Source: Mycobacterium sp. D16Q14 (GTDB lineage Bacteria; Actinomycetota; Actinomycetes; Mycobacteriales; Mycobacteriaceae). From it: a DNA stretch of 64,000 bases. The notes below the pieces were generated by a model. The model was not told where the DNA came from and did no database searches. It saw only the letters and a program-made list of their open reading frames with translations. The position numbers were made by a program, and so were the translations under genes. The stretch is taken from NCBI GenBank assembly GCA_002013415.1, contig MAEX01000002.1:124001-188000 (forward strand). The letters are read 5' to 3'. Positions 9,035 through 17,920 of the stretch are shown piece by piece; the stretch's first letter is position 1, and each line of letters opens with the position of its first letter.

Positions 9035-10576
9035 CTATTCCACGAGCGGTACGGTGTCGCGAGTCAGGGTGCGCCCGAGGAAGAAGTCCGGGCTCTTGAC
9101 GCGCATGATCACCATGAGCACCGCCCCGAACGCCAGAATGCCGAAGCCCAGATAGAACACCAGGCCGATGCCGCCGATCGAGGCGCCGCTGCCCGTCTTC
9201 TCCGGATCCATGCTTTCGCGCACGGAGATGACGAACACCGCGGCCAGCATGAGCCCGCCCAGCAGTGGAAAGAGAAACTTGTACACCACGTTGTGGGCAT
9301 TCTGGAACAGCTCCGAACGGAAGTACCAGACGCAGGCAAAAGCAGTGATGCCGTAGTACCAGCAGATCATGATGCCCAGTGCCGCAATGGTATCCAGCAG
9401 GGTGCGATCGGACAGCAGGCTGACAACGGTGTAGAACACGGCCGTCACCGCGCCGGCCACCACGGTGCTGAAGGTCGGCGTGAGGAATCGCGGACTCACG
9501 CTAGCGAACCGTTTCGGAAAGGCACCGTAGGTGCCCATGGCGAGCATGGTGCGTGCCGCCGGCAAGGAGGTGGTCTGCAGGCTCGCCACCGCGGAGGCGA
9601 ATATCGCCAAGAGCAGCAGCGGGCCGAACCAGCTGCCCAGTACCGGGTTAGCAAGGGAGCCAAAGACATTGTCCCTGTTCTCCTCATTGGCCAGCCCCAG
9701 ATCGGTGTCGCCGACACCGGCGAACATCATCACCGCGACCGCAACCAGCAGGTAGGTCAGCAAGATCGACAGCACACACAGCAGGCCGGCACGGCCGGGC
9801 ACCTTTGTCGGGTCCTTGCATTCCTCGCCGAGTGTCAGACAGGTATCCCAACCCCAGAACGCGAAGATCGAGCCGATGAGCCCAATGACAAAGGCGCTCA
9901 GGGTCAATCCCGTCAGCGGATTGAACCAGTCCAGATCGAAGTCGAGATGGCCGGCCGCACCCGGCGCCTTCGTGATGGCGACGACGGCGAAGATCACCAG
10001 CACGATCATCTGGAAGCCGACGAGTACGTACTGCACCTTTTCGCTCGTGGTGATGCCCCGGCTGGAAATGTAGGTGGCGATGGCCAGCAGCGCGACGGTC
10101 GAGATGATGTTGACGGCCTTGTTGTTGGCGAGCTCGCCGAGTGTCTGATTGTGGAAGATGGCGCCGAGAAACTGATACCCGTACTGCACACCGATGGATG
10201 CCAGGTTGGACAAGACGATGATGGTGGCGATTACCATGCCCCAGCCGCACATCCAGCCGATGTACGGGCCAAATGCCTTGGTAGACCAGGTGAAGGAGGC
10301 GCCGCAGTCGGGTGCGCGCGAGTTGAGCTCGCGGTACGCGTATGCGGTGAGGAACATCGGGATGAAACCCGCGATCAGGATGGCCGGCATCTTGAGGCCG
10401 ACCGCGGCCACGATCAGGCCGATGCTGGCCGTGAGTGTGTATCCCGGTGCCACCGTGGAGATCCCGAGGATGGCGCCGGTAAAGGTGCCGATACGTCCGG
10501 CCGCCAAGCCCTTTGAGACAAGTCCCTCGGACCGCTCGGCATGCTCTAGCTCGGCGTGAGCGACGTCCTCAGTCAC
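9035..10576 (-). CDS. APC-family amino acid/polyamine permease
   Basis: This 513-aa integral membrane protein has about 12-14 hydrophobic segments. The N-terminal APC-superfamily signature appears as ILGISTVAPGYTLTASIG and is followed by YRELNSRAPDCGASFTW. Its position between a universal stress protein and gabT in a putrescine/GABA operon suggests that it imports GABA, putrescine or a related amine; specificity cannot be read from sequence. Its start overlaps the upstream USP gene by eight bases, so translation is probably coupled. Confidence 0.87.
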   Translation of the reverse strand: MTEDVAHAELEHAERSEGLVSKGLAAGRIGTFTGAILGISTVAPGYTLTASIGLIVAAVGLKMPAILIAGFIPMFLTAYAYRELNSRAPDCGASFTWSTKAFGPYIGWMCGWGMVIATIIVLSNLASIGVQYGYQFLGAIFHNQTLGELANNKAVNIISTVALLAIATYISSRGITTSEKVQYVLVGFQMIVLVIFAVVAITKAPGAAGHLDFDLDWFNPLTGLTLSAFVIGLIGSIFAFWGWDTCLTLGEECKDPTKVPGRAGLLCVLSILLTYLLVAVAVMMFAGVGDTDLGLANEENRDNVFGSLANPVLGSWFGPLLLLAIFASAVASLQTTSLPAARTMLAMGTYGAFPKRFASVSPRFLTPTFSTVVAGAVTAVFYTVVSLLSDRTLLDTIAALGIMICWYYGITAFACVWYFRSELFQNAHNVVYKFLFPLLGGLMLAAVFVISVRESMDPEKTGSGASIGGIGLVFYLGFGILAFGAVLMVIMRVKSPDFFLGRTLTRDTVPLVE

Positions 10577-11459
10577 TATCGCCCCCTTCTTCTTTGGGAA
10601 TCACGACCATCGGGACCTGCAGCACGCGGAGCATCTTCGCGGCCGTCGAGCCGAGGAAGAGCCGCCGTGGCTGCGCTAGGCGGCTTGAACCGACCATGAT
10701 GATGTCGCCCTCGTGCCAGTCGAGCTTGTTCACGGCGGCCTCGACGGTGGGCCCCTCGGCGACGATGGACGTAACCGGGAACTCTGGTGGCAGCACCAGT
10801 TTGGCGGTTTCAAGGGACTGCTGTGCATGAATGGTGGCGCGTTCTCGCGCCGACTGATCGTCGTCACCCCCGGGGATCGGGTCGATCGACACCAGCGAGA
10901 CCAGGCGCAGCGGTGTGCCGGCGCGCTGGCAGGCTCGTAATGCCGTGTCCAGCAGCACTCGTGCGCCCGGCCGGGTTCCCATGGCGCAGGTGACTTCGCG
11001 GACACGGAGGTTCTTCTGATAGCGCGCACCTCGTGGCGAGATCACCAGAGGTATGGGAGAGGAGTGCACGAGCTCGTTGACCACCGATCCCAGCGACAGG
11101 CTGCCGACCAGGCCGCCGCCGGAACCACCCACCACGACCGCCTCGGCCCCCAGGTCCTCGCACTGCGCGATGAGTCCCTCGGCAATCGACTCGTGGAAGC
11201 CGATATGCGTCTGGACCGTGAGGTCGTCCGGAATGGTGGCCTCGGCATGTTTCAGCCAATGAGTGGCATTCTCGGACAATATGTCCTGACGCTCCTTCTG
11301 GGGGAGCGGCGCCAGGATCGGGCGGTCCTGGGGGAGCACCATGCACAGATCGAGGTGCGCACCCAGTGAGCGCGCGATCTGTGTTCCCACCGCTAGAGCG
11401 TCATCGCCGCCCGGAGTGGCCAGGTATGCAACGGCAATCCTCTTGGCGGCGGCGTTCAT
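10569..11459 (-). CDS. Tandem-domain universal stress protein
   Basis: This 296-aa protein has two UspA domains (about residues 6-143 and 155-290). Each ends in a nucleotide-binding loop of the G-x2-G-x9-G(S/T) type: GGSGGGLVGSLSLGS in domain 1 and GSSRLAQPRRLFLGS in domain 2. ATP binding is therefore likely. It lies inside the amine/GABA operon, two bases after the amine oxidase stop and overlapping the permease start. The context suggests a role in adapting transport or catabolism, but this is inference. Confidence 0.88.
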   Translation of the reverse strand: MNAAAKRIAVAYLATPGGDDALAVGTQIARSLGAHLDLCMVLPQDRPILAPLPQKERQDILSENATHWLKHAEATIPDDLTVQTHIGFHESIAEGLIAQCEDLGAEAVVVGGSGGGLVGSLSLGSVVNELVHSSPIPLVISPRGARYQKNLRVREVTCAMGTRPGARVLLDTALRACQRAGTPLRLVSLVSIDPIPGGDDDQSARERATIHAQQSLETAKLVLPPEFPVTSIVAEGPTVEAAVNKLDWHEGDIIMVGSSRLAQPRRLFLGSTAAKMLRVLQVPMVVIPKEEGGDSD

Positions 11460-11461
11460 GG

Positions 11462-13405
11462 CTAATCCTCCTGGTGTCCGGATGTGTGACAGCTCTTCGG
11501 CGGGGTGGGTGCGACGTCGAGCGAGGGGTTGCGGTCGAAGAACCCGACCGGTTTGAGCCAGAAGTTCACGGTGTCGACGGGCATGATCGGCCAGTCTTCG
11601 GGGCGGGTGATGTGGTGGATGCCGAACACGTACCAGAGCACCACATCGGTGTTTTCGATGGAGCGGTTGCCCTCAGTCCAGGCGGGCAGGCCGTGGTCTT
11701 CCTTGCTCTGCGTAACGAATTCTCCTGCAGGCCAGCGTTCCTCGGGTGAATTGGGGGTCACCCAGAGGGTGTGTTCAATGGCGCGGCAGCGTGCCAGTAC
11801 CGGTGAGGACGGATCGAACATGGCCGGGATGGCCGCACCGGGTACCAACTTGTAGGCCGGGGCGGTGCCGATGCCGTTGCGGGTGTTGTCGTTGACGACC
11901 TTCCAGGCGCGCTGAGTCTGCCAGCAGAAGTCCTGCTTACCTTCCGATTCGCTGCGCAACGGGGTGTTGCGCTGCCGCAGAGACAGCCCGTACGGGTTGT
12001 GGGGGCCGACGGGCTCGATCTCGGTTTCGGTGGCGTACACGGTGTTCTCAGTGCCATCGACGTCCAGGTCCAGTCTCGCGACAAGGAAGTGTTGGTGGTA
12101 CGGCGCATAGGTCCGGTTGTCGACCAGGGTTCCGTGTGGGTGTGCGGCGCCCTCGGCGAAGTTGCTCACCACCATGATTCCCGTTGCACGGACCTCACAT
12201 TCGATGTTTCCGTCCTGATAGAACCGCCAGTACGTGAGGTACTCGTAGTTGGCGACGGTGACGTGGAAGGACACGGTGAGCCGGCGCATCCGGCGCACCT
12301 CGGCGCCGTGGTCGTGATCGACGTGCTTCCACAGGACCGCATTGTCCTCTTCGTGAATGCAGATCGCGTTCTTGATGGTGTACGGCTCGCCCTTGCTGTT
12401 GTGTAGCACGGCATCGAGATAGCGAATTTCGCCGAGGCAGTCGCAACCAAGTTCCAGTGAGGTGGTCATGAAGCCGATGCCCCACTCGCCGATATCGAAA
12501 GCTGTTCTTCGGTAGTGATCTTCGCAGTGGTCCCGGTAGGGCACCATCATCTCGGCGAAGGACATGCGGTGGGCCACCGATCGCACCCGGCCGTTGTCGT
12601 TGTATGTCACCGCATGCAGTGTCATGCCCTCGCGGTAGTTGAAGCCGACCCGCAATGACCAGTTCTGCCACTGGAGTTTGTTGCCTTCGATGGTGAAGGA
12701 GGTGTCGTCGGGCTGGGTGATATGCAGTGGTTGCAGCGACTCCCGGGTGCTCTGCCGGCGCAGGCGTTCCGGTACGTGCCGGGGTACGTATTCGCCCATC
12801 ATCTCGGGCCGTGGGACGGTGAACGTGTCCTCGATCTCCAGCAGTTCCATGCTGTTCATGTCGATGACGCAGTGGAATCCGTTGACGGGGCCCGCGTATG
12901 GATTGGCGCCTTCGGTGGAACGCACCCAGGTGTCCGACCACCCGAGGCGTCTGCCCTTGTACTTCTCGGGCATGACCGCATCGCCATAGGTCCAGGTATC
13001 CATGAACACCAGGTCCATGTCCGCGATACCGCGTGCGGCCAGGGCGGCGATCACTTCCGGATGGCGCCTCAGGGCGGCATCGGCCTCTTCCCACTCGTCA
13101 ACCGTGAAGTTGGGTTGCACGCCGGCAATGTGATCCCAGGATTGCACCTCGCCGGCGGTCAGCGAGACGACCGCCTTATAGGTGGCGTTTCGTTGGGTGT
13201 CCAGACACGTGGCGAGTGCGCGACGCTCGGGGCGTGTGCCGTTGTTGTCGAATCGGGCGATCTCGGCCTTCGAAGGCTCGGACAGCTCGATGGAGGTGTA
13301 CCGCCAGTCGTTCCCGACGCCGTGCGTTTGCGCCAGAAGTTTGACTGTCGCGGTGAATTCGTCCGCGGTCAGGGGATCGAGAGGGTGGAACGTGTCGGCT
13401 GCCAT
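11462..13405 (-). CDS. Copper-containing primary amine oxidase (topaquinone)
   Basis: This 647-aa copper amine oxidase converts primary amines to aldehydes with release of NH3 and H2O2. The topaquinone precursor is Y387 in the T-x-x-N-Y-E-Y motif (TVANYEY). Copper ligands are H437 and H439 (PYHQHF) and H598 (HHITRPEDWP). The likely catalytic base is D304 (AFDIGE). The SLELGCDCLG segment with paired cysteines is also characteristic. It has no signal peptide, so it is probably cytoplasmic. The neighbouring aminobutyraldehyde dehydrogenase implies putrescine as a substrate, although tyramine or phenylethylamine oxidation is a family alternative. It starts two bases after the dehydrogenase stop. 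Confidence 0.93.
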   Translation of the reverse strand: MAADTFHPLDPLTADEFTATVKLLAQTHGVGNDWRYTSIELSEPSKAEIARFDNNGTRPERRALATCLDTQRNATYKAVVSLTAGEVQSWDHIAGVQPNFTVDEWEEADAALRRHPEVIAALAARGIADMDLVFMDTWTYGDAVMPEKYKGRRLGWSDTWVRSTEGANPYAGPVNGFHCVIDMNSMELLEIEDTFTVPRPEMMGEYVPRHVPERLRRQSTRESLQPLHITQPDDTSFTIEGNKLQWQNWSLRVGFNYREGMTLHAVTYNDNGRVRSVAHRMSFAEMMVPYRDHCEDHYRRTAFDIGEWGIGFMTTSLELGCDCLGEIRYLDAVLHNSKGEPYTIKNAICIHEEDNAVLWKHVDHDHGAEVRRMRRLTVSFHVTVANYEYLTYWRFYQDGNIECEVRATGIMVVSNFAEGAAHPHGTLVDNRTYAPYHQHFLVARLDLDVDGTENTVYATETEIEPVGPHNPYGLSLRQRNTPLRSESEGKQDFCWQTQRAWKVVNDNTRNGIGTAPAYKLVPGAAIPAMFDPSSPVLARCRAIEHTLWVTPNSPEERWPAGEFVTQSKEDHGLPAWTEGNRSIENTDVVLWYVFGIHHITRPEDWPIMPVDTVNFWLKPVGFFDRNPSLDVAPTPPKSCHTSGHQED

Positions 13406-13407
13406 GT

Positions 13408-14844
13408 CTAGTGTGCGCTCATCACATGCTTGATGCGGGTGTAGTCCTCCACGCCGTAGGCCGACAGGTCCTTGCCGTACCCGGAGTATTTGAACCCGCC
13501 GTGTGGCATCTCGGCGACTAATGGGATATGACAGTTCACCCAGACACAGCCGAAATCGAGTTCGCGAGTAAACTTTTCGGCGGTCTCATGGTCCTTGGTC
13601 CATACACTGGAGGCCAGCGCGTAGCGCACGCCATTGGCCAGGCGGACGGCCTCGTCTGCGTCGTCAAAGGATTGGACCGTCAAGATGGGCCCAAAGGTCT
13701 CCTCCTGGACTATCGAGTCGTCCTGCCGGACACCGGTGACGATGGTGGGCTCGATGAAGTAACCCTTGTCGCCCCAGCGCTTTCCTCCGGTCACGATCGT
13801 CGCGTGCGCGGGTAGATTGTCGAGTTTTTTGGTGACCGCGGTGAAGTGGTTGATGTTGTTCATCGGCCCGTAGAAGCTGTCGGGGTCATCGGGCAGGCCC
13901 GGCCGCAACGTCTGCGCCGCGGAGTTGAGGGCGTTCACGAAGTCGTCATGAATCGACTGGTGCACGATCACCCGGGTGGCAGCCGTGCAGTCCTGGCCGG
14001 CGTTGAAGAAGGCGGCCTGCGCAATCCCGGTGGCCGCCTTGTCGATATCGACGTCACCGAACACCACAACCGGTGCCTTACCGCCGAGTTCGAGGTGGCT
14101 GCGCTTGAGCTGCTCGGCCGCCGAAGCGGCGACGGCGATGCCGGCCCGCACCGACCCGGTGATCGACACCAGGCCAATGGCAGGGTGACTCACCAATTCG
14201 GAGCCGGTGGTAGCGGTGCCCAGTACGACGTTGAAGACGCCGTCGGGCAGGATGCCCTTCGTCAGACGGGCCAGCACCAGTGTGCTTTCCGGGGTGGTGT
14301 CGCTGGGCTTGAGGACGATGGTGTTCCCGGCCGCCAGCGCGGGGCCGATCTTCCAGATCGCCATCATGAACGGGTAATTCCACGGGGTCACCTGCCCGAC
14401 GACGCCAATGGGCTCGCGCCGAACGTAGGAGGTGAATCCCTCCATGTACTCGCCGGCAGATTTGCCCTCGACGAGTCGTGCCGCACCGGCGAAGAACCGG
14501 AGCTGGTCGGCGCTCACGGTCACCTCTTCGGCGGCGATGACCGCTTTCGGCTGCCCGGTGTTGCGGCACTGAGCCTCGACGATCTCGTCGATATGCGCCT
14601 CAATGGCGTCGGCGAGTTTGAGCAGCGCCTGCTGCCGCAAGCTCGGTGTGGACTTACCCCAGGAGATGAAGGCACGTTCGGCGGCGGCCACCGCCGCATT
14701 CACGTCGTCGGCATTGGACACCGGGGCGCGGCCCACCAACGATTCGTCGACCGGACTGATCAGGTCGACGGGCTCGGAGGATTTCAGGGACAAAGAATCG
14801 ACGAACTGGCCGTCGATGTAGTTCTGGAGTACCGAATCCGGCAT
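13408..14844 (-). CDS. Gamma-aminobutyraldehyde dehydrogenase
   Basis: This 478-aa aldehyde dehydrogenase is predicted to oxidise 4-aminobutyraldehyde (1-pyrroline) to GABA. Catalytic residues are E252 (LELGGKAP) and C286 (NAGQDCTAAT), with N156 in PWNYP. The C-terminal MPHGGFKYSGYGKDLSAYG segment is characteristic of aminobutyraldehyde/betaine-aldehyde dehydrogenases (PatD/Prr type). It is the first gene of the operon, followed two bases later by the amine oxidase that would make its substrate. The divergent PucR regulator lies 146 bp away. Confidence 0.88.
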   Translation of the reverse strand: MPDSVLQNYIDGQFVDSLSLKSSEPVDLISPVDESLVGRAPVSNADDVNAAVAAAERAFISWGKSTPSLRQQALLKLADAIEAHIDEIVEAQCRNTGQPKAVIAAEEVTVSADQLRFFAGAARLVEGKSAGEYMEGFTSYVRREPIGVVGQVTPWNYPFMMAIWKIGPALAAGNTIVLKPSDTTPESTLVLARLTKGILPDGVFNVVLGTATTGSELVSHPAIGLVSITGSVRAGIAVAASAAEQLKRSHLELGGKAPVVVFGDVDIDKAATGIAQAAFFNAGQDCTAATRVIVHQSIHDDFVNALNSAAQTLRPGLPDDPDSFYGPMNNINHFTAVTKKLDNLPAHATIVTGGKRWGDKGYFIEPTIVTGVRQDDSIVQEETFGPILTVQSFDDADEAVRLANGVRYALASSVWTKDHETAEKFTRELDFGCVWVNCHIPLVAEMPHGGFKYSGYGKDLSAYGVEDYTRIKHVMSAH

Positions 14845-14990
14845 ATCGCATGTCCATCCGTCGAGGGAATCCGTCTAAGCACGTCAAGAAAGCACGCAGA
14901 CAACCAGTGTGCGCTGAGACACATGCCTGATCATCCGACAATTCCGGGAATCTTCGCGGTGTTTTTCACCATTCTGTACAGTCCCGTGAG
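14845..14990. promoter_or_regulatory. Divergent promoter region of the amine/GABA operon and its PucR regulator
   Basis: This 146-bp gap separates the divergent starts of the aminobutyraldehyde dehydrogenase and PucR genes, so it must carry both promoters. An 11-bp imperfect palindrome, ATTCCGGGAAT (arms ATTCC/GGAAT), lies at 14941-14951, 40 bp before the PucR start. It is a candidate operator, but PucR operators are too poorly conserved to assign it with confidence. Confidence 0.45.
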
Positions 14991-16520
14991 GTGACTGTTG
15001 CGGTGCGCTGGGTGTTGGATCAGCTGGATCTGAAACTCACACTGAAGGGCGGCGCCGCGGGTCTGGGGCGCGAGATCAATCTGGCGCTCACCACAGAACT
15101 CGCCGACCCCGCGCGATGGCTATCCGGTGGAGAGTTGGTGCTCACCACCGGGATCGGCTTACCCGGTAGTGCCCGGGAACGGCTGCGCTACCTGCGTGCG
15201 CTTGACGAGAATGGCGTTGCCGCATTGGGATTCGGTACCGGACTGACGTTCGACGAGGTGCCGCCGGAGTTGGTGACAGCCGCCGACGAGCTGGGTATGC
15301 CGCTGATCGAGGTGCCGCTGCGCACCCCGTTCGCTGCAGTGGTCAAGGCGGTGAGCACCCGCATCGCCGAACTGGAGTACGACGCGGTGCTGCGGGTATC
15401 GCGGGCTCAGCCCCGGATTACCCGGGCGATCGTCAATGGTGGTGTGCAGGCGGTCACCGCGGAACTTGGACGGTCGCTGCGGGCCAGCATTGTGGTGCTG
15501 GACTCCGGTGGCACGGTGATCGCGAGTCATCCGCGCAATCTGGATGTCGCGACGGTCAATCTGGTCCGGGGTGCGTTGGCCCCGGGAGCATCGGCCGGCG
15601 CGCAACAACTGGACCCGGGAATCGCGGTCGCGCAACAGACGATCGGTGTGGGTGGTACCTCGTACGGAGTGTTGGCTGTTGTCAGTAAGGTGCCGTTGAC
15701 CTTCGTGGACCATGTGTTACTGGGGCACGCAAACTCCCTGTTGGCCTTGGATTTTGATAAGCCGTCGCGGCTGCAGGACGCACAACGCCAGTTGAACGGG
15801 CAGGCCCTGGGGCTGCTGCTCGGCGATGCACGGAACCTGGACTCGGTGTGGGCGCAGCTCGCACAAGCTGCCGACGGGCGTGGGCGGATCCGGGTGTTGG
15901 TGGTGGATGCGGAATCCCCGGCGGCGCTGCGGCGGGTGCAGCCCGTAGTCACCCGGGCCATGGAGTCGGCGGGCCACCCGGTCTTCGCGCATACCTCCGA
16001 GTCCCAGCTCACCGTCGTGATTCCGGGGTCGGAGACTGCTGAATTTGCCCGGCAGTTGTTCGCGGAGGTGGACGGGCGTACCAGGAAGGGTCTGCGGGCG
16101 GGGTTGAGCGGGGCGCATCCGGTGGGGCGGCTCGGCGATGCGGCACAGAATGCGAAGCTCGCCGCGTCGGTGGCCGAACGCGGCGGGACACCGCTGGAGT
16201 TCACCTCGTTGGCGGGCAGTGCACTGTTGTCCTTCGGGGCGAGTCGTGAGGTGCTGGTTGCCGTCGCGAACGCGACCCTGGCGCCCGTCGCCGAATATGA
16301 CGCCACCTACAGCGCCGAGCTGATGGCGTCCTTGCGGGCCTATCTGGAGGCGAACGGCCATTGGGAATCGGCGGCCGCCGCTGTCGGTGTACATCGTCAC
16401 ACGCTGCGCAAACGCATCGAAACCGTGCAGTCACTGCTGGCCTGCGACCTCGATATCGCGAGGGTGCGCGCTGAGCTGCTGTTGGCGATGCTGGCGGGTA
16501 TGCCGAGCGCCGGGAACTGA
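14991..16520 (+). CDS. PucR-family transcriptional regulator
   Basis: This 509-aa regulator has an N-terminal PucR (purine catabolism) sensor domain over about residues 5-125. A central GGDEF-like/CdaR middle region follows, and a C-terminal HTH_30 helix-turn-helix occupies about residues 455-500 (LEANGHWESAAAAVGVHRHTLRKRIE). Regulators of this type commonly control purine, GABA or amine catabolic operons in actinobacteria. Its divergent placement next to the six-gene amine/GABA operon makes it the probable activator. The GTG start at 14991 could also be the GTG nine bases downstream. Confidence 0.88.
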   Translation: MTVAVRWVLDQLDLKLTLKGGAAGLGREINLALTTELADPARWLSGGELVLTTGIGLPGSARERLRYLRALDENGVAALGFGTGLTFDEVPPELVTAADELGMPLIEVPLRTPFAAVVKAVSTRIAELEYDAVLRVSRAQPRITRAIVNGGVQAVTAELGRSLRASIVVLDSGGTVIASHPRNLDVATVNLVRGALAPGASAGAQQLDPGIAVAQQTIGVGGTSYGVLAVVSKVPLTFVDHVLLGHANSLLALDFDKPSRLQDAQRQLNGQALGLLLGDARNLDSVWAQLAQAADGRGRIRVLVVDAESPAALRRVQPVVTRAMESAGHPVFAHTSESQLTVVIPGSETAEFARQLFAEVDGRTRKGLRAGLSGAHPVGRLGDAAQNAKLAASVAERGGTPLEFTSLAGSALLSFGASREVLVAVANATLAPVAEYDATYSAELMASLRAYLEANGHWESAAAAVGVHRHTLRKRIETVQSLLACDLDIARVRAELLLAMLAGMPSAGN

Positions 16521-16554
16521 ACCAGGACCGCGAATTCGCAGTGCGCGGGCTTAC

Positions 16555-16566
16555 GGTAGTGCTACC
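16555..16566. promoter_or_regulatory. Short palindrome upstream of KstR-like TetR gene
   Basis: GGTAG-TG-CTACC is a perfect inverted repeat with 5-bp arms, six bases upstream of the KstR-type operator at 16572. It may be a second operator half or part of the promoter. No further support is available. Confidence 0.3.
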
Positions 16567-16571
16567 TTATT

Positions 16572-16585
16572 TAGAACAGGTTCCA
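16572..16585. promoter_or_regulatory. KstR-type operator upstream of the TetR gene
   Basis: TAGAACAGGTTCCA fits the KstR consensus TnnAACnnGTTnnA at every fixed position. It lies 32 bp upstream of the TetR start at 16618. The same motif occurs five times in the sterol block of this window (42987, 49307, 51936, 59678, 61066). KstR-family regulators commonly repress their own genes, so autoregulation or control by KstR itself is likely. Confidence 0.7.
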
Positions 16586-16617
16586 GTTTCGGGGTTATTT
16601 ATGCAGGTGAATAGATC

Positions 16618-17247
16618 GTGAGCGCCATGGTTGAAGCGTCACCGGTGCGGCCAGCCGCCGTGCCATCGACCAGGCGCCAACATGAGCAGTACAAGCGCAT
16701 GCTCGATGCGGCCGAAGAACTCGCCATGACGCGCGAGCTCGATCACGTCCAGATGCATGATGTCGCCAAGCACGCCAACGTCGCCATTGGCACGTTGTAC
16801 CGGTATTTCCCGACGAAGCGTCATCTGTTCGTCTCGGCTCTGGTACGTGAGTCGGAACGACTTGTCGGCCGCATCCCGTTGTCTCCCGATGGGGAGGAAA
16901 CCGCGGCCGACCGGGTGGGTGAAGCGCTGGTGCGGGCACTGCGCGGATTGACGCGGCGCCGCATGCTGGCGATCGCGATGATCAGGTCCTCGAACTCGGC
17001 GTCAGTGGCCGAGGTGCCCGATCTGATGCAGGTCGAGAAGCGGTTCCATGAGCTGATATCCGAGGTGGCCGGTCTTTCGGGCCCGACCGATGAGGACGCG
17101 GCCGTGATCCGATTGCTGGTGCACCAGTGGTTTGGCTGTATTCAGGTGTGTCTCAACGGTGGTCTCACCGTGGCGCAGGCGGAGTCTGATCTGCGTCGGG
17201 CGGCACAGCTGTTGATGCGCGAATGGCGCGCCGTGGACGAGCGTTAG
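16618..17247 (+). CDS. TetR/AcrR-family regulator resembling KstR
   Basis: This is a 209-aa TetR regulator. The N-terminal helix-turn-helix (about residues 25-70) contains VQMHDVAKHANVAIGTLYRY and continues to HLFVSAL. As recalled, this is very close to the DNA-binding domain of KstR, the repressor of cholesterol catabolism. The ligand-binding half is less similar. The promoter carries a KstR-type operator. The neighbours (PucR, Rv0421c-like hydrolase) are not those of kstR in M. tuberculosis, so a KstR paralogue is more likely than the orthologue. The GTG at 16618 or the ATG at 16627 could both serve as start. Confidence 0.8.
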   Translation: MSAMVEASPVRPAAVPSTRRQHEQYKRMLDAAEELAMTRELDHVQMHDVAKHANVAIGTLYRYFPTKRHLFVSALVRESERLVGRIPLSPDGEETAADRVGEALVRALRGLTRRRMLAIAMIRSSNSASVAEVPDLMQVEKRFHELISEVAGLSGPTDEDAAVIRLLVHQWFGCIQVCLNGGLTVAQAESDLRRAAQLLMREWRAVDER

Positions 17248-17253
17248 GTCCTA

Positions 17254-17889
17254 CTATTTCGCTTTCAGGGCCGCCAGCGCGGCGTCGATGGCGAGCTCGG
17301 GGACATCGATTGTCTTGGACCCCAGGTCATGACGCGCGCCGGTGATCTCCACGATTGTCGCGCCGCCCGGTATCAGAACCGATGCCTCCTTGAGTTCGGC
17401 GACGGTGCCGAACGCATCCGAGGTGCCGTGGGTGAAGACCGTGGGAACTTGGATGCCGGGCAGATGCTCGGTGCGCAGCCGGTCGGGCTTGCCGGGCGGG
17501 TGTAGTGGGTAGGAGAACAGGGTGAGGACGTCGATGATCGGCCCCTTTTCCGCCACGAGCATCGAGGTTTGACGTCCGCCGTAGGAATGACCGCCGGCCA
17601 ACAGCGGGCCATCCACCAGGGCGCGGGCCTTGTTGATCACCTCGGCAATACCCGCGCGGTCCTTGTCGCCCGACGAGGCCGAGGGGGGACCGCTTGGCCG
17701 GTTGCGCCGGAACGGCATGTCGAAACGTATCGCCAGCCAACCGCGTTCGGCCCAGGCCGTGCACAGCAGACGCAGCATGGGCGAGTGGCAGCTGCCCCCG
17801 GCGCCGTGGGTCAGCACTACCGCACCGTGGGGGTGTCCGTCGGGGTGGTGGGCGATTCCGGCGATATCCGGAAGTTCCTCGGTGCTCAC
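17254..17889 (-). CDS. Alpha/beta hydrolase, Rv0421c-like
   Basis: This 211-aa alpha/beta-fold hydrolase of the KANL3/Tex30 (dienelactone-hydrolase-like) type has a catalytic triad readable as S102 (GGHSYGG), D158 (GTSDAFG) and H187 (GARHDLG). An oxyanion-hole HGAGG motif lies near residue 28. Gene order next to thiD and thiC matches M. tuberculosis Rv0421c. It is convergent with the TetR gene, with a six-base gap. The substrate is unknown. Confidence 0.85.
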   Translation of the reverse strand: MSTEELPDIAGIAHHPDGHPHGAVVLTHGAGGSCHSPMLRLLCTAWAERGWLAIRFDMPFRRNRPSGPPSASSGDKDRAGIAEVINKARALVDGPLLAGGHSYGGRQTSMLVAEKGPIIDVLTLFSYPLHPPGKPDRLRTEHLPGIQVPTVFTHGTSDAFGTVAELKEASVLIPGGATIVEITGARHDLGSKTIDVPELAIDAALAALKAK

Positions 17890-17920
17890 GGAATCAGCTT
17901 AAGGCTCTTCGCGCGGACGC

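Noticed and set aside
8957..10516. Long plus-strand reading frame of about 519 codons.
   Set aside because: It runs antisense to the APC permease, is rich in Arg, His, Gln and Glu as expected for an antisense frame in GC-rich DNA, and has no domain. The permease on the other strand is clearly real.
13846..14994. Plus-strand reading frame of about 382 codons.
   Set aside because: Antisense to the aminobutyraldehyde dehydrogenase; composition is that of a mirror frame and no family motif is seen.
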